A stretch of DNA of 64,000 nt from Rachycentron canadum (lineage: Eukaryota; Chordata; Actinopteri; Carangiformes; Rachycentridae): assembly GCA_038496675.1 (NCBI GenBank), contig CM076671.1:4434107-4498106 (forward strand), in the 5' to 3' direction. Shown here piece by piece: positions 26,800 to 39,279 of this stretch. The notes under the pieces were generated by a model that worked only from the letters and a program-made list of their open reading frames with translations, was not told the DNA's origin and made no database searches. Both the position numbers and the translations under genes were made by a program. Every line of letters begins with the position of its first letter. Position 1 is the first letter of the stretch.

Positions 26800-26912
26800 C
26801 TGGCAATTTAGTAAACAATTCACCTAACCTGCATGTCTTTGAACTGTGGGGAGAGACCCATGCAGGCATAGTCACAATTAGCAAAAAATTAACCACTGTG
26901 CCACCCAACCCT
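26800..26912 (-). mobile_element. Decayed partial copy of the same SINE-type repeat
   Basis: CACCTAACCTGCATGTCTTT and GAACTGTGGGGAGAG repeat the phrases at 26,266-26,310 of the neighbouring element in the same orientation, and the copy ends in ACCACTGTGCCACC as that element does. The body is shortened and the B-box region is lost. Confidence 0.65.
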
Positions 26913-27307
26913 GGCCCATAGATCCATAAACTTTACAGATGATAGATGCTCTGCATGTGTAAGCTCATGACCCGCATATAGTGTGTAGACTACAGGAAAA
27001 CATACATTAGTCAGTGTCGCAGTAAAAAGAAATTATTGTTAAAAAGTTAAAAGCATTTTACTTTTCAAATAGGTAACAGTGACTTCAAATGACTTCAATC
27101 ATTATTTTGCCCAACAGCATTAAGATTTGCATTCATTTTTACAACATTTGTCTTATGTTGTAGAGGTTCCACAGACTCAATGTTCAATTATAAATGGTGG
27201 TATTTCTGAAAAGAGGACATATTGGCAATAATTGTGAGAGATGAGATGAAAATCTTGGTAATGTCAGGAGAAATGGCATATTACCATGACAACACAGCTA
27301 TTGTCTT

Positions 27308-27528
27308 AAGTGCTTGAGTCGAAGGCAACTGGACTGAAATGCTTCTTCGGTTCTAAAAGCTGAATAGCTCGAGGTTAAATACCTGGGACTCCACATCAGC
27401 TTTTAGAAGTGAAGAAGGCTTTGGGATGAGAAGTGAAACATCTTCCAGAACCTAAAAGAAGTCCAGTTTGCCTTCGACTCAAGCACTCAAGACTACCATG
27501 ACCTGGATGACTGAGAACCGACACAGAC
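27308..27528. mobile_element. Foldback (inverted-repeat) element with 16-bp flanking direct repeat
   Basis: ACACAGCTATTGTCTT occurs at 27,292-27,307 and again at 27,529-27,544, flanking a ~221-bp insert. Inside, 27,309-27,335 is the reverse complement of 27,460-27,487 with a single one-base gap, and 27,340-27,362 is the reverse complement of 27,396-27,419 with two or three mismatches. The two arm pairs nest, so a single strand would fold into one long hairpin. The right half (TACCATGACCTGGATGACTG) resembles an interspersed sequence common in fish genomes. The flanking repeat fits a target-site duplication of the length made by retroposition. Confidence 0.7.
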
Positions 27529-28559
27529 ACACAGCTATTGTCTTGTCAAGGTTGCCCTGAGTGGAGTTCACTGGAAACAAGACAAGACCCTGGCTATTGT
27601 TCTCCATCAGGTATGATTGAAATAAATCCTCTATTTTCTACAAGCCATTATTTACCACTAAAATCGAACGGACTTGTTCCCTGAAATTACACGGCCAAAA
27701 ATCAATGCAGCATTCCCCCTCTACAGTCCAAAGTGCTTCCAAATACAGTAAAGGAATTTATATTATTCATGAGCTCCAGGTTCACACAAGGCCAGCAGCT
27801 CACCCCAGACTCCTTAATGGCTGAACCACCCTTCATCATGGCCAAACCCGTCCTGTGATCCCAAGTTGGCAGTCACTTAGCCCAAAGGATTGAGACTCCT
27901 TTGAAATATTCAATAATGCATTAAGGATCAGAGAGAAGTCGGCTAATTATGTTCACACACACTCTCTCTCTCTTTCTCTTTTACACACACACAAACACTC
28001 ATAAACACAGAGTGAATTTGGAGGTAGTAATTAAGTATTTTGCATTCCGACAAGCTGTAATGAAGTCAAGATTTTTGTGAATGAAAAATGAGTATTTGGA
28101 TGCAGCCTGTGATGACATGTTATTCATGTCAAGGCTTGTGGTTGTAACATGAAGAAAAAGAATATGTGTTTTCATGCTTGTGTGTATGTGTTTCCCTCAG
28201 AGTAAGAGACAATAATAACCCACCTCAAGGCGACCCATCAGCTTGAAATATTGATGCCTCTGCTGCAAGTCTGCTGGCTGCCACAGCAGGTTACAAGGAC
28301 ACTTCCAGTGCCTCATAGAAGAGCAGGCAACCCCCTCCATTACCAAAGTGACGCTGACCTCCCAGACTGTATAACAAAACATGGATGCCCCCACTCTATC
28401 CAAGTCTGCCTGAGCTCTTTAAGTGTATAGTGGTAAATTACGAGTTAATCGAAAGATTTTTCACATTTCAACCAATTTCTTTTCAGACAAGTAGTACATT
28501 CAAGTGGTGTTCAACAAACTGGGAATATTGCATAGGTGGGATGCCTTCAACTGACATGA

Positions 28560-29270
28560 AATGCAGGTCTTTTGGGTTCACAGTATCAGACTTCAGGCCA
28601 ATAAGGTATCGAAGGCCACCACAGTTGACGTTTGATGACTAGTCCAGTCACAGTATTCTGGTCTTGCTCCAAATATAGCAATTAAAGGATGTGGGTCAGA
28701 AGCTGTAGTGAAGACTTTGCTCATGGATTTGAATATTGCTACCAGGACATGTCCACAACATGTGTTCAAAGTAGCTGTTTAGAGCAGGGAACAAGTTTAA
28801 CTTTGATAAGACTGACATGGTAAACAATCTGCAAGCTGCATAAACCCATGTCTATCGCACAAAGAGGAGTGTACTTTTGCTAAAACTGCATCCCACATAT
28901 CACTTGTGCCAAGATCTTGATCCCAGAAGGTTCTAGGACTGGCCACAGGCTGAGGATTCACATTGGCTAGTATATCATAGATCCCTGTGATGGCGCCTTT
29001 GAGACTAGTATCTGTGGCTAAAAGAGTATTTATTTCTGTCGCCGGGGGTATCTCAGTACCAAATGCCTAATCTGTAGACGGTGACGATAGAAATGAGAGT
29101 GGGGAGGTTAAATTTTTTTGCTAGTTGATGTGAAAACCCCACCTGGGTATAAATATTGAATGCCATGTATGAAAAGACAAATAGAACTTGGCTGGAGTAA
29201 AGAGATTTGACCTTATGATTGCCTCAAATCTTTTTTTTGAGCAAAAATTGAGACCATATTCTGATATATC

Positions 29271-29303
<33 letters not shown>

Positions 29304-29525
29304 TTCTGTTGTTGCATGATATACCTTTTACCAGAATTATATGTGGGAGAGAAAAGGGAGCTCATGTGATTCTCTTGTCCCCCATTCATATAAGTGCTCA
29401 AATGAGATGCATTGGTTGTGCATGACAGTCTTCTGGATGTTACCAGCTGAGTAGCAATAATAGTACAAAAGTTGGATATAACCATGCCTCCCAGAGTTTT
29501 GGGTCTTTGTAGGAAGGCCAAATCT
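28560..29525 (-). pseudogene. Decayed L1-type LINE ORF2 fragment (C-terminal part)
   Basis: Conceptual minus-strand reading in shifting frames gives FLQRPKTLGGMVISNF, matching the GGLxLPNF block after the L1 reverse transcriptase domain. It is followed by an HRLQIRHLV segment, by FWDQDLG...DMWDAVLAKVHSSLC, and by an FGARPEY-like segment, in the order found in fish L1 ORF2 C-termini. Stops and frameshifts interrupt it, and a (TG)15 tract at 29,273-29,302 lies within it. The reverse transcriptase catalytic core is absent, so it is a 5'-truncated, dead copy. Confidence 0.6.
29273..29302. repeat. (TG)n microsatellite inside the L1 fragment
   Basis: An uninterrupted TG tract of 30 nt that splits the L1 ORF2 remnant. 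Confidence 0.95.
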
Positions 29526-31140
29526 GTGCATTAAATAGCTAATTATTTACCAGAATCACTGTAAATCAATGAATGCAACGTCCATCCATCTTATCGTCAC
29601 ATGTGCGAGCTTGCATGCAGTGATCAACGACTTGTCTGGCTTTGCTTTAATTGTGTGATGTGACCTGAAAATGGACAGCTGGTAAATACTGGAATACACA
29701 AAACTAGTTAACAATCACATGCTCAAATGTTTTAAATTCTCTTAATGGCATGAAAAATACAACTGAGATCTTGAGTGTTAGTCAGAGTGAGTCAGCATTT
29801 TAAAAGAAGATCATGGAGAAAGAACTTATCAATGACCTCATATTGTGCCACTTTTTGGTGAAAGTGAGCGCTTAGAAAGCAGCTTCTAACAAAATGATAA
29901 CATGATGCACATTACATTGATACAAGCCTCAGAATTAACAACAATCCAGTGATGAGAGCTGAGTTGATGCTCACACTCATGCCACTATTACGCATCCACT
30001 CGCTCTGTTTTCATCCAGCTCAGTGGATCAAAACTAGCATTCAAGCATTCATTCTGTGGCTAAATGGATCATACAAGCCATGTTTTCTCTGTAATTATCG
30101 ATTTCTAAGTGGCCTTGCAAGCATCATCAGTCAGAGCCTCCTTCAAGTACACCAATTATTATATTACTGTAACCATGGTGATTTATTTGCTGTGTGATTT
30201 GCAGTGGAAATGTATTTAGGGATGAGAGTGGGCGGAGGATCAGCAAGTGTGTGTTTGTGTGAGTGTGTTTGTGCATTAGTGGTGTGGGTTACTCAATTAA
30301 TTACCTTGCCAACACGCCCATGCACACACACATGTACTGTTTACCCTGACTTCTGAAATATAGTCAGGCCCAGTCCCGACTACAGCTGAAGTGTATTCAC
30401 TCAGAGCTCTGACTGAATTATTCTGATGAATTCTTTGAAATGTTCTACATCACTGGTGCAAAACCTGTCATTCCCTGCAGTTGATAAACTCCAAAAATGG
30501 GTGGATTGCTCCATCTAGTGGCCACAGTTCATAGAGTGTACAGCACATGACTATATTATTCAATCAACGAAGATTTAAAATATGAGGATGTACATACATG
30601 CAAGTGAAATGTCACAAATTGTCCACACAACACTCTTATGACTTGGTGAAAGCAGGTAAACACCTCTGTGCACCTGTCCCTCCAGCAGAGAATCAATTGT
30701 ACTTTTACTGATGTTGCATTTTGCAAACAAAATGGCATCATGCTCATAGAGAAGCTGCTTCATGACCTTTAAATTCATTCCAGGAACGTACCTGACAAAT
30801 GTAAATGTCACTTTAGGAGATCATTGGGCTCGAGGCTCTGTTCTATTTTGGAAATGACAACCTGACCATTCCAACAAATGACACTTTCTCCTGTCCATAG
30901 TGTATACTTGTTTTTTTACTTAAACAGTGTCTAACAGGCTCCGCTGGAATCACTACAAACCTGTATATGATTCTATATAAGATGAATATCAGCAGACATT
31001 GGTTCACGGGACAGTGACTGTTTCTTTGTCAGGATTGTGAAGCGTTGAGGGATATTTACTGTAAATTATACAATAAATATTGACTTTATATTGAATAATT
31101 ATGTACAGACGTTCCAATACACATCCGACCACCTTTATCA

Positions 31141-31347
31141 TGCTTTCTGGCTTTGCACACAGGACATATAGAGGTCTTTTCTAGTCTTCTGAGTACTCAT
31201 ATAGCACTTTAGTAATATGGAACCGCAAACTTTCATTTCAGGTTCTAACATTGCGCCCAAGGAGATTTCAACAGCACCAGGTGGGGATCGAACCACTGAC
31301 CCGCTTATTAGCAGACGACCCACTCTACCACCTGAACTACGGTGACA
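31141..31347 (-). mobile_element. tRNA-derived SINE
   Basis: The minus strand begins GTCACCGTAGTTCAGGTGG (A-box region), carries a perfect B-box-type GGTTCGATCCC (plus coordinates 31,284-31,294), and continues into a body with CTCCTTGGGCGCAATG. It ends near an AGACTAGAAAAG and CTATAT-rich tail, as in common fish tRNA-derived SINEs. The tRNA-like head does not continue into a folded 3' acceptor arm, so it is not a tRNA gene. Confidence 0.75.
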
Positions 31348-31745
31348 CATTTAACAACGAATGATCGAACTGGAGCAGCAGAGGCTGAGACATCTGGAAC
31401 TTCAGTCTCTGGAAAATACACGACACATTAAAACCACAATGTTCAATCTGAGTCCACTGCACCTCATCCATCCTTCATCAGCCCTCCTACCACGGACTGC
31501 CACAGGAGTGCAGCATAACAAAGGGAATAGCTTCCGTGCACAGTGGCAGCAGAAAGAAGCCTGAGACAAAAACAAAATAAAGCACTTGATCGTGGCCAAA
31601 AGACAACAATAACAGATCTACAGTTTTATCTGGATACTAAATTTCAAGAGAGCAACAGAGAAGATTTGGCAAAACAATTTCAGCTCTATTCTTTATCATG
31701 TCTGGACCAATTGATTCTTAAAAATGTGTGTTTTATATGAGCTTT

Positions 31746-31747
<2 letters not shown>

Positions 31748-31776
<29 letters not shown>
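31748..31776. repeat. A29 homopolymer
   Basis: 29 consecutive A on the plus strand. It may be a retroposon tail, but no recognisable element body precedes it. Confidence 0.9.
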
Positions 31777-31778
<2 letters not shown>

Positions 31779-34700
31779 TGCAATAGAACAAATGATTAAA
31801 GAACACCACCCTTTTCTGTTAACATCCGCCACTCAGACATTCAGAAAAGCTGGATGTCTCCCCACTGGCATCAGCAGGTCATTTTGAGAGCACACACCTC
31901 CTCATGTCATTCAATATCTGTTCTTGATAGAGGAAGCCTGATACCTGATAATGTGAACGTCCCTTTCCTTCTGCTGCTGGCTGCAGGTGGCAGTGTTGCT
32001 CTGTGAGAAAGCTCAACAACATGCCGTACATCCTTCCTTTGGTGGGTCTTTTTGGCTCCTTTTGTTCTTTTGATGAATGGAAAGACCTGTATAATAGAGA
32101 CTTTATGCACACATCATCAAATGTAGTTATTCTTTACAAATTGTTTGTGCCCTGTGTAGACTACAGATCATACCAATAAGATGTTGGAAATGAGGAATCT
32201 AGCAGGATGTATACAGTATATTTGTCATTGTGCATGATTCCTAAGTCCTTTATCCACACTCCTATCGTGTTTGATGATAAGACAAAGTAAATCTGAGGCT
32301 CATGAATGAAAATGTTATATCTGGGTTCATGAAATTGGGTTACAGATAAAATAAGCGGCCCTTCCCACAGCAGCTACAGGTGTCAAAACAGGCATGTAGG
32401 AAGGCAGAGTAATGGCACATATATCTGGCAAAAAGGTTTAAAGCCTGACAATGTGGAAAATCCTGTTTTCTTTCTCCCCAACGTGGTAATTTTTGCAACA
32501 TTGTGGATTTACCAACTGCTGAAAGATATAGGCCCAGCGCAGAAGATAAGCAGGAAAGAGGGATCATGTATGGATGGTGTGGCGGGACACACACACACAT
32601 CTCACGCACACAGAGGGAAATGACTCTCTGGGGATTGAAAACCAGGAGGATGGATTGGAGAGAAAAACAGGATTCTGTCTCTGTATGAGGCAAAGGCAAA
32701 CCAAAATAGAGGTGCTGACAGCTTCCTCCATCCAGACCCGGTGGGAGCGCTTATCCAGTTTTGCGTTATGAGATAAGAGGGGGATTTATTTATTCAGGTT
32801 GATAGCTCTGGCAAACTTTGAATGATAAAGGAGTGTGTTTGGATGCTGTGTGTTCATCCACTCTTTTGGTGCCAATCAGGATTAAAGGTCGTGGTCTGTA
32901 GGACAAAATATGTGTATATTAGAATCCATAAACAAGAGATGTGAGTTTCTTCATTTTTTTATTCTACCTTTGTCTGTGGCCTTGTTCCCCTTTCGTGCAC
33001 CTGAGAGCTGTGATCAAACATTGTTCAACACATTCCCATTAAAGCACATGAAAAACACCCTAAGACAAAAAAAAGTCCAGATCAAACATGAAGGCCAGAA
33101 TATTTTCATCCATTGTCTACTGAAAAAAACCCACATCTAAAGCAGGAATAAACGGAAGGGGGGCCTTTTGTTGTGGTTATCCTCCTGGTAGTTGAAAGGA
33201 AGGTGTTGGGTTCACTATGAGATGGATCTGATGTTATTTCAGTCAGAAAAGACATCTGTTTTGCACTAAGTCACATCCGTGTTAACTTCCCTGGTGCAGA
33301 TGCTTCCCAGCGTGGTGATTTATTTGTCTCGTGCGGTGGGTGTTTGGGTCTGAGGTTCTGTACGGTGCTGTTGGCACAGCTGATGAGGAGCCATGGGAGC
33401 GCAGGCCTCCAAGAAACACTTTCTTTTCATTTTGGGAGCTGTTGCATTTGGCTCATGTGACATATCTTCACACAAGTTAGAAGAACGCTGTTATGGAACA
33501 AGTTGACTTGTGAGAAATAAAACCGCAGCTTTAAGAAAAGGTTTCGGGGAATGAATCCTCCCAGAGCTCTCTCTATTTTGCAATCTTTAGCTGTGGAAGG
33601 TCATCCAGCAGTAGGAGGCTGAGATTATGAGATGCAGGCTGCAGTTTTATTATGAATAATATTTTTTATGCATTAAATCCAATGTTTATAACCAAGATTA
33701 TTATAACAAATCAGTGTATTTCAAAGCTTTTTCAAGCAAAGTGGTCCAGATCTTTCTACAGCATTATCCTCACACCAAACAGCACCTTCTATTACTCACA
33801 GTAGTCACTCATAGTTGTCACATATAGCAGTTTTACACATACAATCAGTTGAGTGGTGGTGAGGAGTGACACTGAGCTGAGCAGAGTCTTTGGTGGAGCT
33901 TTGACAAGTATGAGAGAATAACCTCGATGACATCGGGGGGATTTTGACTTTGGAGACTACAAACTCATCACAGACTTTGTTACAAAGTGTGGCCATGGGA
34001 TTTGAGAGACATGTGCCAGAAAGAGAGGGTCTGATACAAACTACTATTGGTTGTTTGACTGGACTCAAACCCTCAGCAGGTAGAAAGGGACCCTAAAACT
34101 GGACCTTCATGCTCATGCTCTCAGTTGCAGTATGACAAATTCTGGCTTTAGGAGCCCTATAACCAAAGGCTAAAATATTCTTGTGTTTGCTACATAGATT
34201 TTCACCTTTTTTTTAAAAAAAAAGGGTCAATTCCCGACCTTGGAAAAGTACGTTCAAAATATAATCTTCATTGAATGTCCACTTATGAGGTTTATCTGAA
34301 GCAAACTGAAAGCTGAAAGTTGTGTTGAAATGTTCAAACCATCATATAAAACTGAATGATGTTTCTAAACAATGTTAGAAATATATTGAATTAACAGTCA
34401 GTTCTAAATGTGACCACAGAGCAATATAACAATATATTTATGTATCTTTCATCATCTGTCATGATTCAGTAAAACTCAAATTTCTCAATCAAGTTTTAAA
34501 AAAAAGAGGTTGGTAACCAAACAAAGGACGCTCTGTCAGCTCCATAGGTGGCCCCCGAGACCCTTAGAACTTAGATGAAAAACAAATCTCACAATAGCAT
34601 CAACTGGAAAACAGTGGAGATCAGACGGAGTGCGACAGCCCCCATCAGGGATGTTTGGAGATGCAGTATAGGGGGGTGAAGGTGTGGCTCTGCAGGTCAA

Positions 34701-36451
34701 ACTGCTGCTTTCCTCTCTCCTCCTCTGGGAGGGACCCCAGAGTCTGTTACAACAGGAAGAGACTGAAGGTCACAGACCTATTGTCTTCCTGCCTGTGTGA
34801 CAGACGCCTGTCTGTCTTACTTTAATATGTCTGGCTAATACACACTGCAACGGGCAAACACACAATGGAAATTCTCCAAGATGGTAATGACAGACAGACC
34901 AGATGTGTGCGCCTCATGCAGAATACAGTGACGTGTCATATTGCTGCAATGCCCAAACAGAACTGATTACGTTTTTTGTAACCTTCAGTGCAAAGAAAAG
35001 ACTGTGGGAAAGATGTGGGAGAGTGTGTGAAACCACAAACACATCTTTTGGATTTGTATGTTGAGTGTGGTGAGACTGGAAGTATTACCATATTTCTATT
35101 GCAATCACGTGGCCGTGGATATGACCACCACAGGGACCATGAACTACCGGCACCTCCACAAGCTTGGATAAAGATTCACAGTGATAATGTTTGTTGCAGC
35201 ACTGTTGAATTGGATTCCATTACATCATCCAGGCATTTCTGTTTCTCCGGTCAGGCTATGTTCAGGCCAGCTTTAGCAGCCTGCTCCTTATTTTCAACAA
35301 GATCGCTGCAGGTTCCCCTGGAAAAACTTACTCAGGTTTTGCCATCACCTAATGAAACATCCAGCATTGTGTTCACTGATAAAATACATCCAAGCACACA
35401 TGGATAATTTTCCACTAGAATGTGTTTGCAAAGTTGTAAAACCATGTCTGGCTGTATTATAAACCACAATGCAGTGTTCTGACATCTAATAAGCCTTCAA
35501 ACTAATGGTGTTTTACTCAAATTGGTGCTGAACTATGTGAAATATGTGTTAAAAGATGATTATAAAACATTGAAACAGAGATGGATGTACCAACAGTTAC
35601 ACAGGCAGGAACTTATTTGTAAGGCAGCAAGGGTTGGTGATGCACAATCAAACAAGCAGACAGTTCTATAGCAGTACAGCCATCGTCACTCCTCTGTCTA
35701 TTATCTTCCCCCCATACAGCCCTCAGCAGTACAACTTCATAGGCTGTGAAAGATGCACGTGGCCTCCTTGATAAGATAAACTGCAGAAAATAAAGACACA
35801 GCAAAGCGTAGCCTCTTTTAGGTTCTCCAGCCAAACAATTCAAACGTCTATTTTAGCAGATAAGGTCGCACAGACAGACTGCCCCACCCCTGAAACCTCA
35901 GAGACACACACTTGTCCCTTTGTGCCACGATAAAGGAGACCAGTGGATGCATGTAATCAGCATATTATTGATAGTCTTAATGAGAAAAGCTCTGAGTCAC
36001 TGAAGCCATTAGCCAGGATAAAAGAGGCTTAATTGTTTTGTGTGCGCGATTGGGTGCACGTGTGTGTGCTTTATGGCGTGCACATGTGCCCGGGCTAAGA
36101 CCAGGCTAATTAAATCCATTTCCTTCGTTAGCAACTTTTTTTCTCTGTTAATTAAGAGGGTTAATTATGGGCTTGGACAGGGGTCGCGTGCATGCTTGTG
36201 TGCGCGTGCATTTGCCAGACCAGACCCAGATGTATTATTGCAATCTGTATCAGAGGCATATATTAACACAATGAGCATTCATGGCTTAAATTAAACAGCC
36301 TTTGATATTTATTTAAATTTAAAGAAGTGAGTATTTTAGGACAGATGGTATCTCGAGTAAATGATAGAGCTGTCTGCCTTGGATTTCAAAGGTTCACAGT
36401 AATAACACAGCACCATCTCTTTGATAAAGGTCCCATATGTCAGTCTTTGTT

Positions 36452-36498
36452 AAAAAAAAAAAAAAAAAAAGAGAAAGAAAAGAAAAAGAAAAAAAAAA
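36452..36498. repeat. A19 tract followed by an A/G-rich stretch
   Basis: A19 followed by GAGAAAGAAAAG-type all-purine DNA up to 36,498. Confidence 0.85.
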
Positions 36499-38622
36499 GC
36501 TCATAAATCCACTCTCCTGCTGAAAATAACTGCAGTTTCCTTGTCTCAAGGAGGAATCCACATGTTGTGGTTTCTTGTCAAAAGCATCAACCAACAGGTC
36601 TGGTGTTAATACCAACTTCTGTCATCACCAGCAGTGTGTGGTACGAGTGGACGTCTGCAGCATACCAATGGTGTGGAACAATATTCCCCAGCACGCTCCA
36701 TCTACAGCAATGATATCGTTAAGGCTGCCAGACATGAGAGGACTCTCCCTGCCTGCCACTGGACACACACCATTACTTTTGATGGTCCATGTGTCTGTGC
36801 GTGTGCATGAAAGTAGAAGTGTGTTGGCTGGTGCCCTCAGGGTCACACATCCTGTCGGAGAAAATGGCTGATTCAGGACGCGGCCATTTTGCTTGTCAAC
36901 TTGGGTCCCTGCCACCATAACCGTTAGACATCTGTGTGCGGGTGACCATCTCTGCTATGATGATGATGATCTTCTGTGGGCATAACAAGACATTAACAGC
37001 TTTTACACGCTGTTGACTCCTTGTAAAGCTGCAGGAAAGTTTTGTGTTTAACATGAAAAACACACTTGTCTTAGCAGCCTGCATCTTAAAGTGTCTGAAG
37101 GTGTCCAAGTCCACTTCTTATATCCCCTTGGTGTCTTTTACTGTGATGGAATCACACATCAGACATTATTACATAGTCACTGCCTTTAGTGATTCAACCC
37201 TTTGCCTCTTGGACGAGGACTTGCAATATGTGAAACGGCCTGATGTAGCTTCAAGCTGCAGCAGTCAATGTTTTTCAAACAATAGGTCAAATATAATATA
37301 TGTGTATCATTAAATGGGTTCCTAGCTGTGAATAAACCAGAGTATTATCACATCTGCAGGATGTGTTAGTATCTTTTACTTTGGTAATTTTACAGCCTGT
37401 AACTTTAATATTGTGGTTCAGTCCCACTGTTCTTATCAGCCTCAGTTCCAGCTGCAGCAAATAGCTCTTTTCATCTCAGAAAGCTCTGCTAAACCAACTG
37501 TATATTACCTGCCCAGCACCAAATAGCTGAAAGACAAAATTAGCAACTAGCTGGGGAATGGACAGATTCAGCACAGCCACAAACACAACTAATGAATGCT
37601 GAAGGTGCTCTGTGCTTGGTGGATGTGTAAGTTGGCAACAAACCTCTGCTATATTAACTTTATGGTGATAATGTGACAATGTTAAGTCATATTATATTAT
37701 ATTGCTTTAAACTGTCCGAGGTGTTTAGCTGTGCATGGAACACAAATAGCAAATTGTGCTTCCTCATAATGTAGGAGTAGCATCTGGTGATCAATGTTTT
37801 CTTCTCTCTGTTGTCCTCTATTCTTTTTCCTGCATCTGAAATCCACAATAAGTCCTGGTTTCCACATCCTCAATGACTCATTTTAGGGAGAGGCCTGTGG
37901 CTGTGTGTCTATCACTGTGCCTCTGAGTGTACATGTTTGTCCCTGTCATGTGTCCTGCTGGTGCATCATTAGGTATGGCTTTTTATTAGCCCCTGGTGTG
38001 TTGGAGATGGGAGGGGGTCAGCATCACTCCGGCAGTAAACCAGCGCAGCCGTCAGCCCTGCACACGGGAACAAACACCCCATTAAACCAAGGCCTTCACA
38101 TATTACTGTAATAAAAGCTCCTGCTCTTGCCTTTATGGGCTTTTTAATTATGTCTATCCGTCTTCCTGGGCTTGTGAGCAACAGTTCATGATGAGCCCCA
38201 TTTCACGAATACTCTGCCACTGGTAGAAAGCTGGAGGGGGTGAATTAAAGGGAAGAGCTGAAAATGGCCTGAAGCTAAAATATGACTATTGTTACTGGGA
38301 TGGTACTTTATGTTTTACCTCGCAGCGTGCAGCCATTGGCACTGCTTTTCATTTCATTTTTAAGGGGTTTCTTTGTTTTACATGTATATTGGGATGGAGA
38401 TGGTAAAATCTTATGCAGCTCAAGTGAATTACACGGCCGCTCCACTGTAATGGTGTGTATTAAATTATCTCCCTGAGATCAGGGCAATGGCCGGACTAGC
38501 TGCAGGCTCCCAAAGAATTACCCATACAAATCATCCATGCATTAATTCAACATAAAAAAGGTAATTTTAAGGTCATTTCAGACTTGGTACATATTTGTGT
38601 GCAGTACTTGTATCTACACACC

Positions 38623-38651
<29 letters not shown>
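38623..38651. repeat. A29 homopolymer
   Basis: 29 consecutive A on the plus strand, 500 bp downstream of the ZP3-like gene, followed by a C-run. Confidence 0.9.
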
Positions 38652-38653
<2 letters not shown>

Positions 38654-39137
38654 GCCTGCCCCCCCTCCCAATTTTAAGTGTTCCAGACACACCCCTGTAT
38701 GTTTTGCAAACCATATTTAGTCAGCCATTTCTTCTATGATGCCTCAAAATACAATCTAAGACCCTGCCGGGTATTTAAGCATGTTGATTGATGGAGCAAT
38801 ATACAGTACCTCATTGTGTACATAACCTGCATTTTATGGTCAGGTCATTTTCTGCAAGGCTGGACACTGCAGCTTAACCCCTTTTAACCCTAGCAGGCAA
38901 ACCCTTGGTGTACACTGCAGAGGCACCTGAACAACTGACTGTACAAATACAACCAAATGCAGCCCAAGCCTGCGAGGAGAGAGGAAATACTGTTGGTTTA
39001 ACTCTGAAAACAATCCATAGAGGTTAAGGGAAAACATGTCTGCAGAGTTTATACTTGTTTCTTGGGGGTTTTAAACGGTTGATTTCAGTCTTTAGCTGTG
39101 TACAAGAGAAAGAAGAATGAGGCCTGGTTCTAAATGT

Positions 39138-39143
39138 TTTATT
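39138..39143 (-). promoter_or_regulatory. Poly(A) signal AATAAA of the ZP3-like gene
   Basis: The minus strand reads AATAAA with eight bases between the stop codon and the signal, implying a 3' UTR of only a few tens of bases. Very short 3' UTRs are characteristic of fish egg-envelope ZP transcripts. Confidence 0.85.
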
Positions 39144-39151
39144 GTTTGAAA

Positions 39152-39279
39152 TCATGTACAGACAGCATGTCCTGTGGGCTTGTGTAGTCTGCTGCAAGTG
39201 ACAGCACCCATAAAACCTAGCAACACCACAGCCAGTGCAGCACCCACGCCACACAGCAGGGCTATTGATGGATAAGAAG
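39152..39279 (-). CDS. ZP3-like exon 11 (residues 504-545), membrane helix and stop
   Basis: Acceptor CCCCTTCAG|CTTCTT. It encodes a hydrophobic helix from about Ile509 to Thr531, an Arg/His/Lys-containing short cytosolic tail (SRLHKPTGHAVCT) and the TGA at 39,152-39,154. Confidence 0.9.

Larger units (their letters stand above)
23041..39137. other. Intergenic region between mbnl2 and the ZP3-like gene
   Basis: About 16 kb without a supportable gene. It holds microsatellites (25,387-25,411; 25,637-25,681), two SINE-type elements and a partial third copy, a foldback element, an L1 ORF2 remnant, two 29-nt A-tracts (31,748 and 38,623), an A19 tract at 36,452, and non-repetitive blocks near 33,300-33,720, 35,930-36,300 and 38,100-38,500 that look like candidate enhancers. 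The longest open frame (34,988-35,407, plus) has no recognisable domain. Confidence 0.7.

Noticed and set aside
31284..31347. tRNA gene on the minus strand
   Set aside because: A- and B-boxes are present, but the segment continues into a SINE body and lacks a complete cloverleaf with a matching acceptor stem.
34988..35407. 139-codon open frame on the plus strand
   Set aside because: It starts at GTG, has no recognisable domain or splice context and lies in intergenic DNA; consistent with chance.
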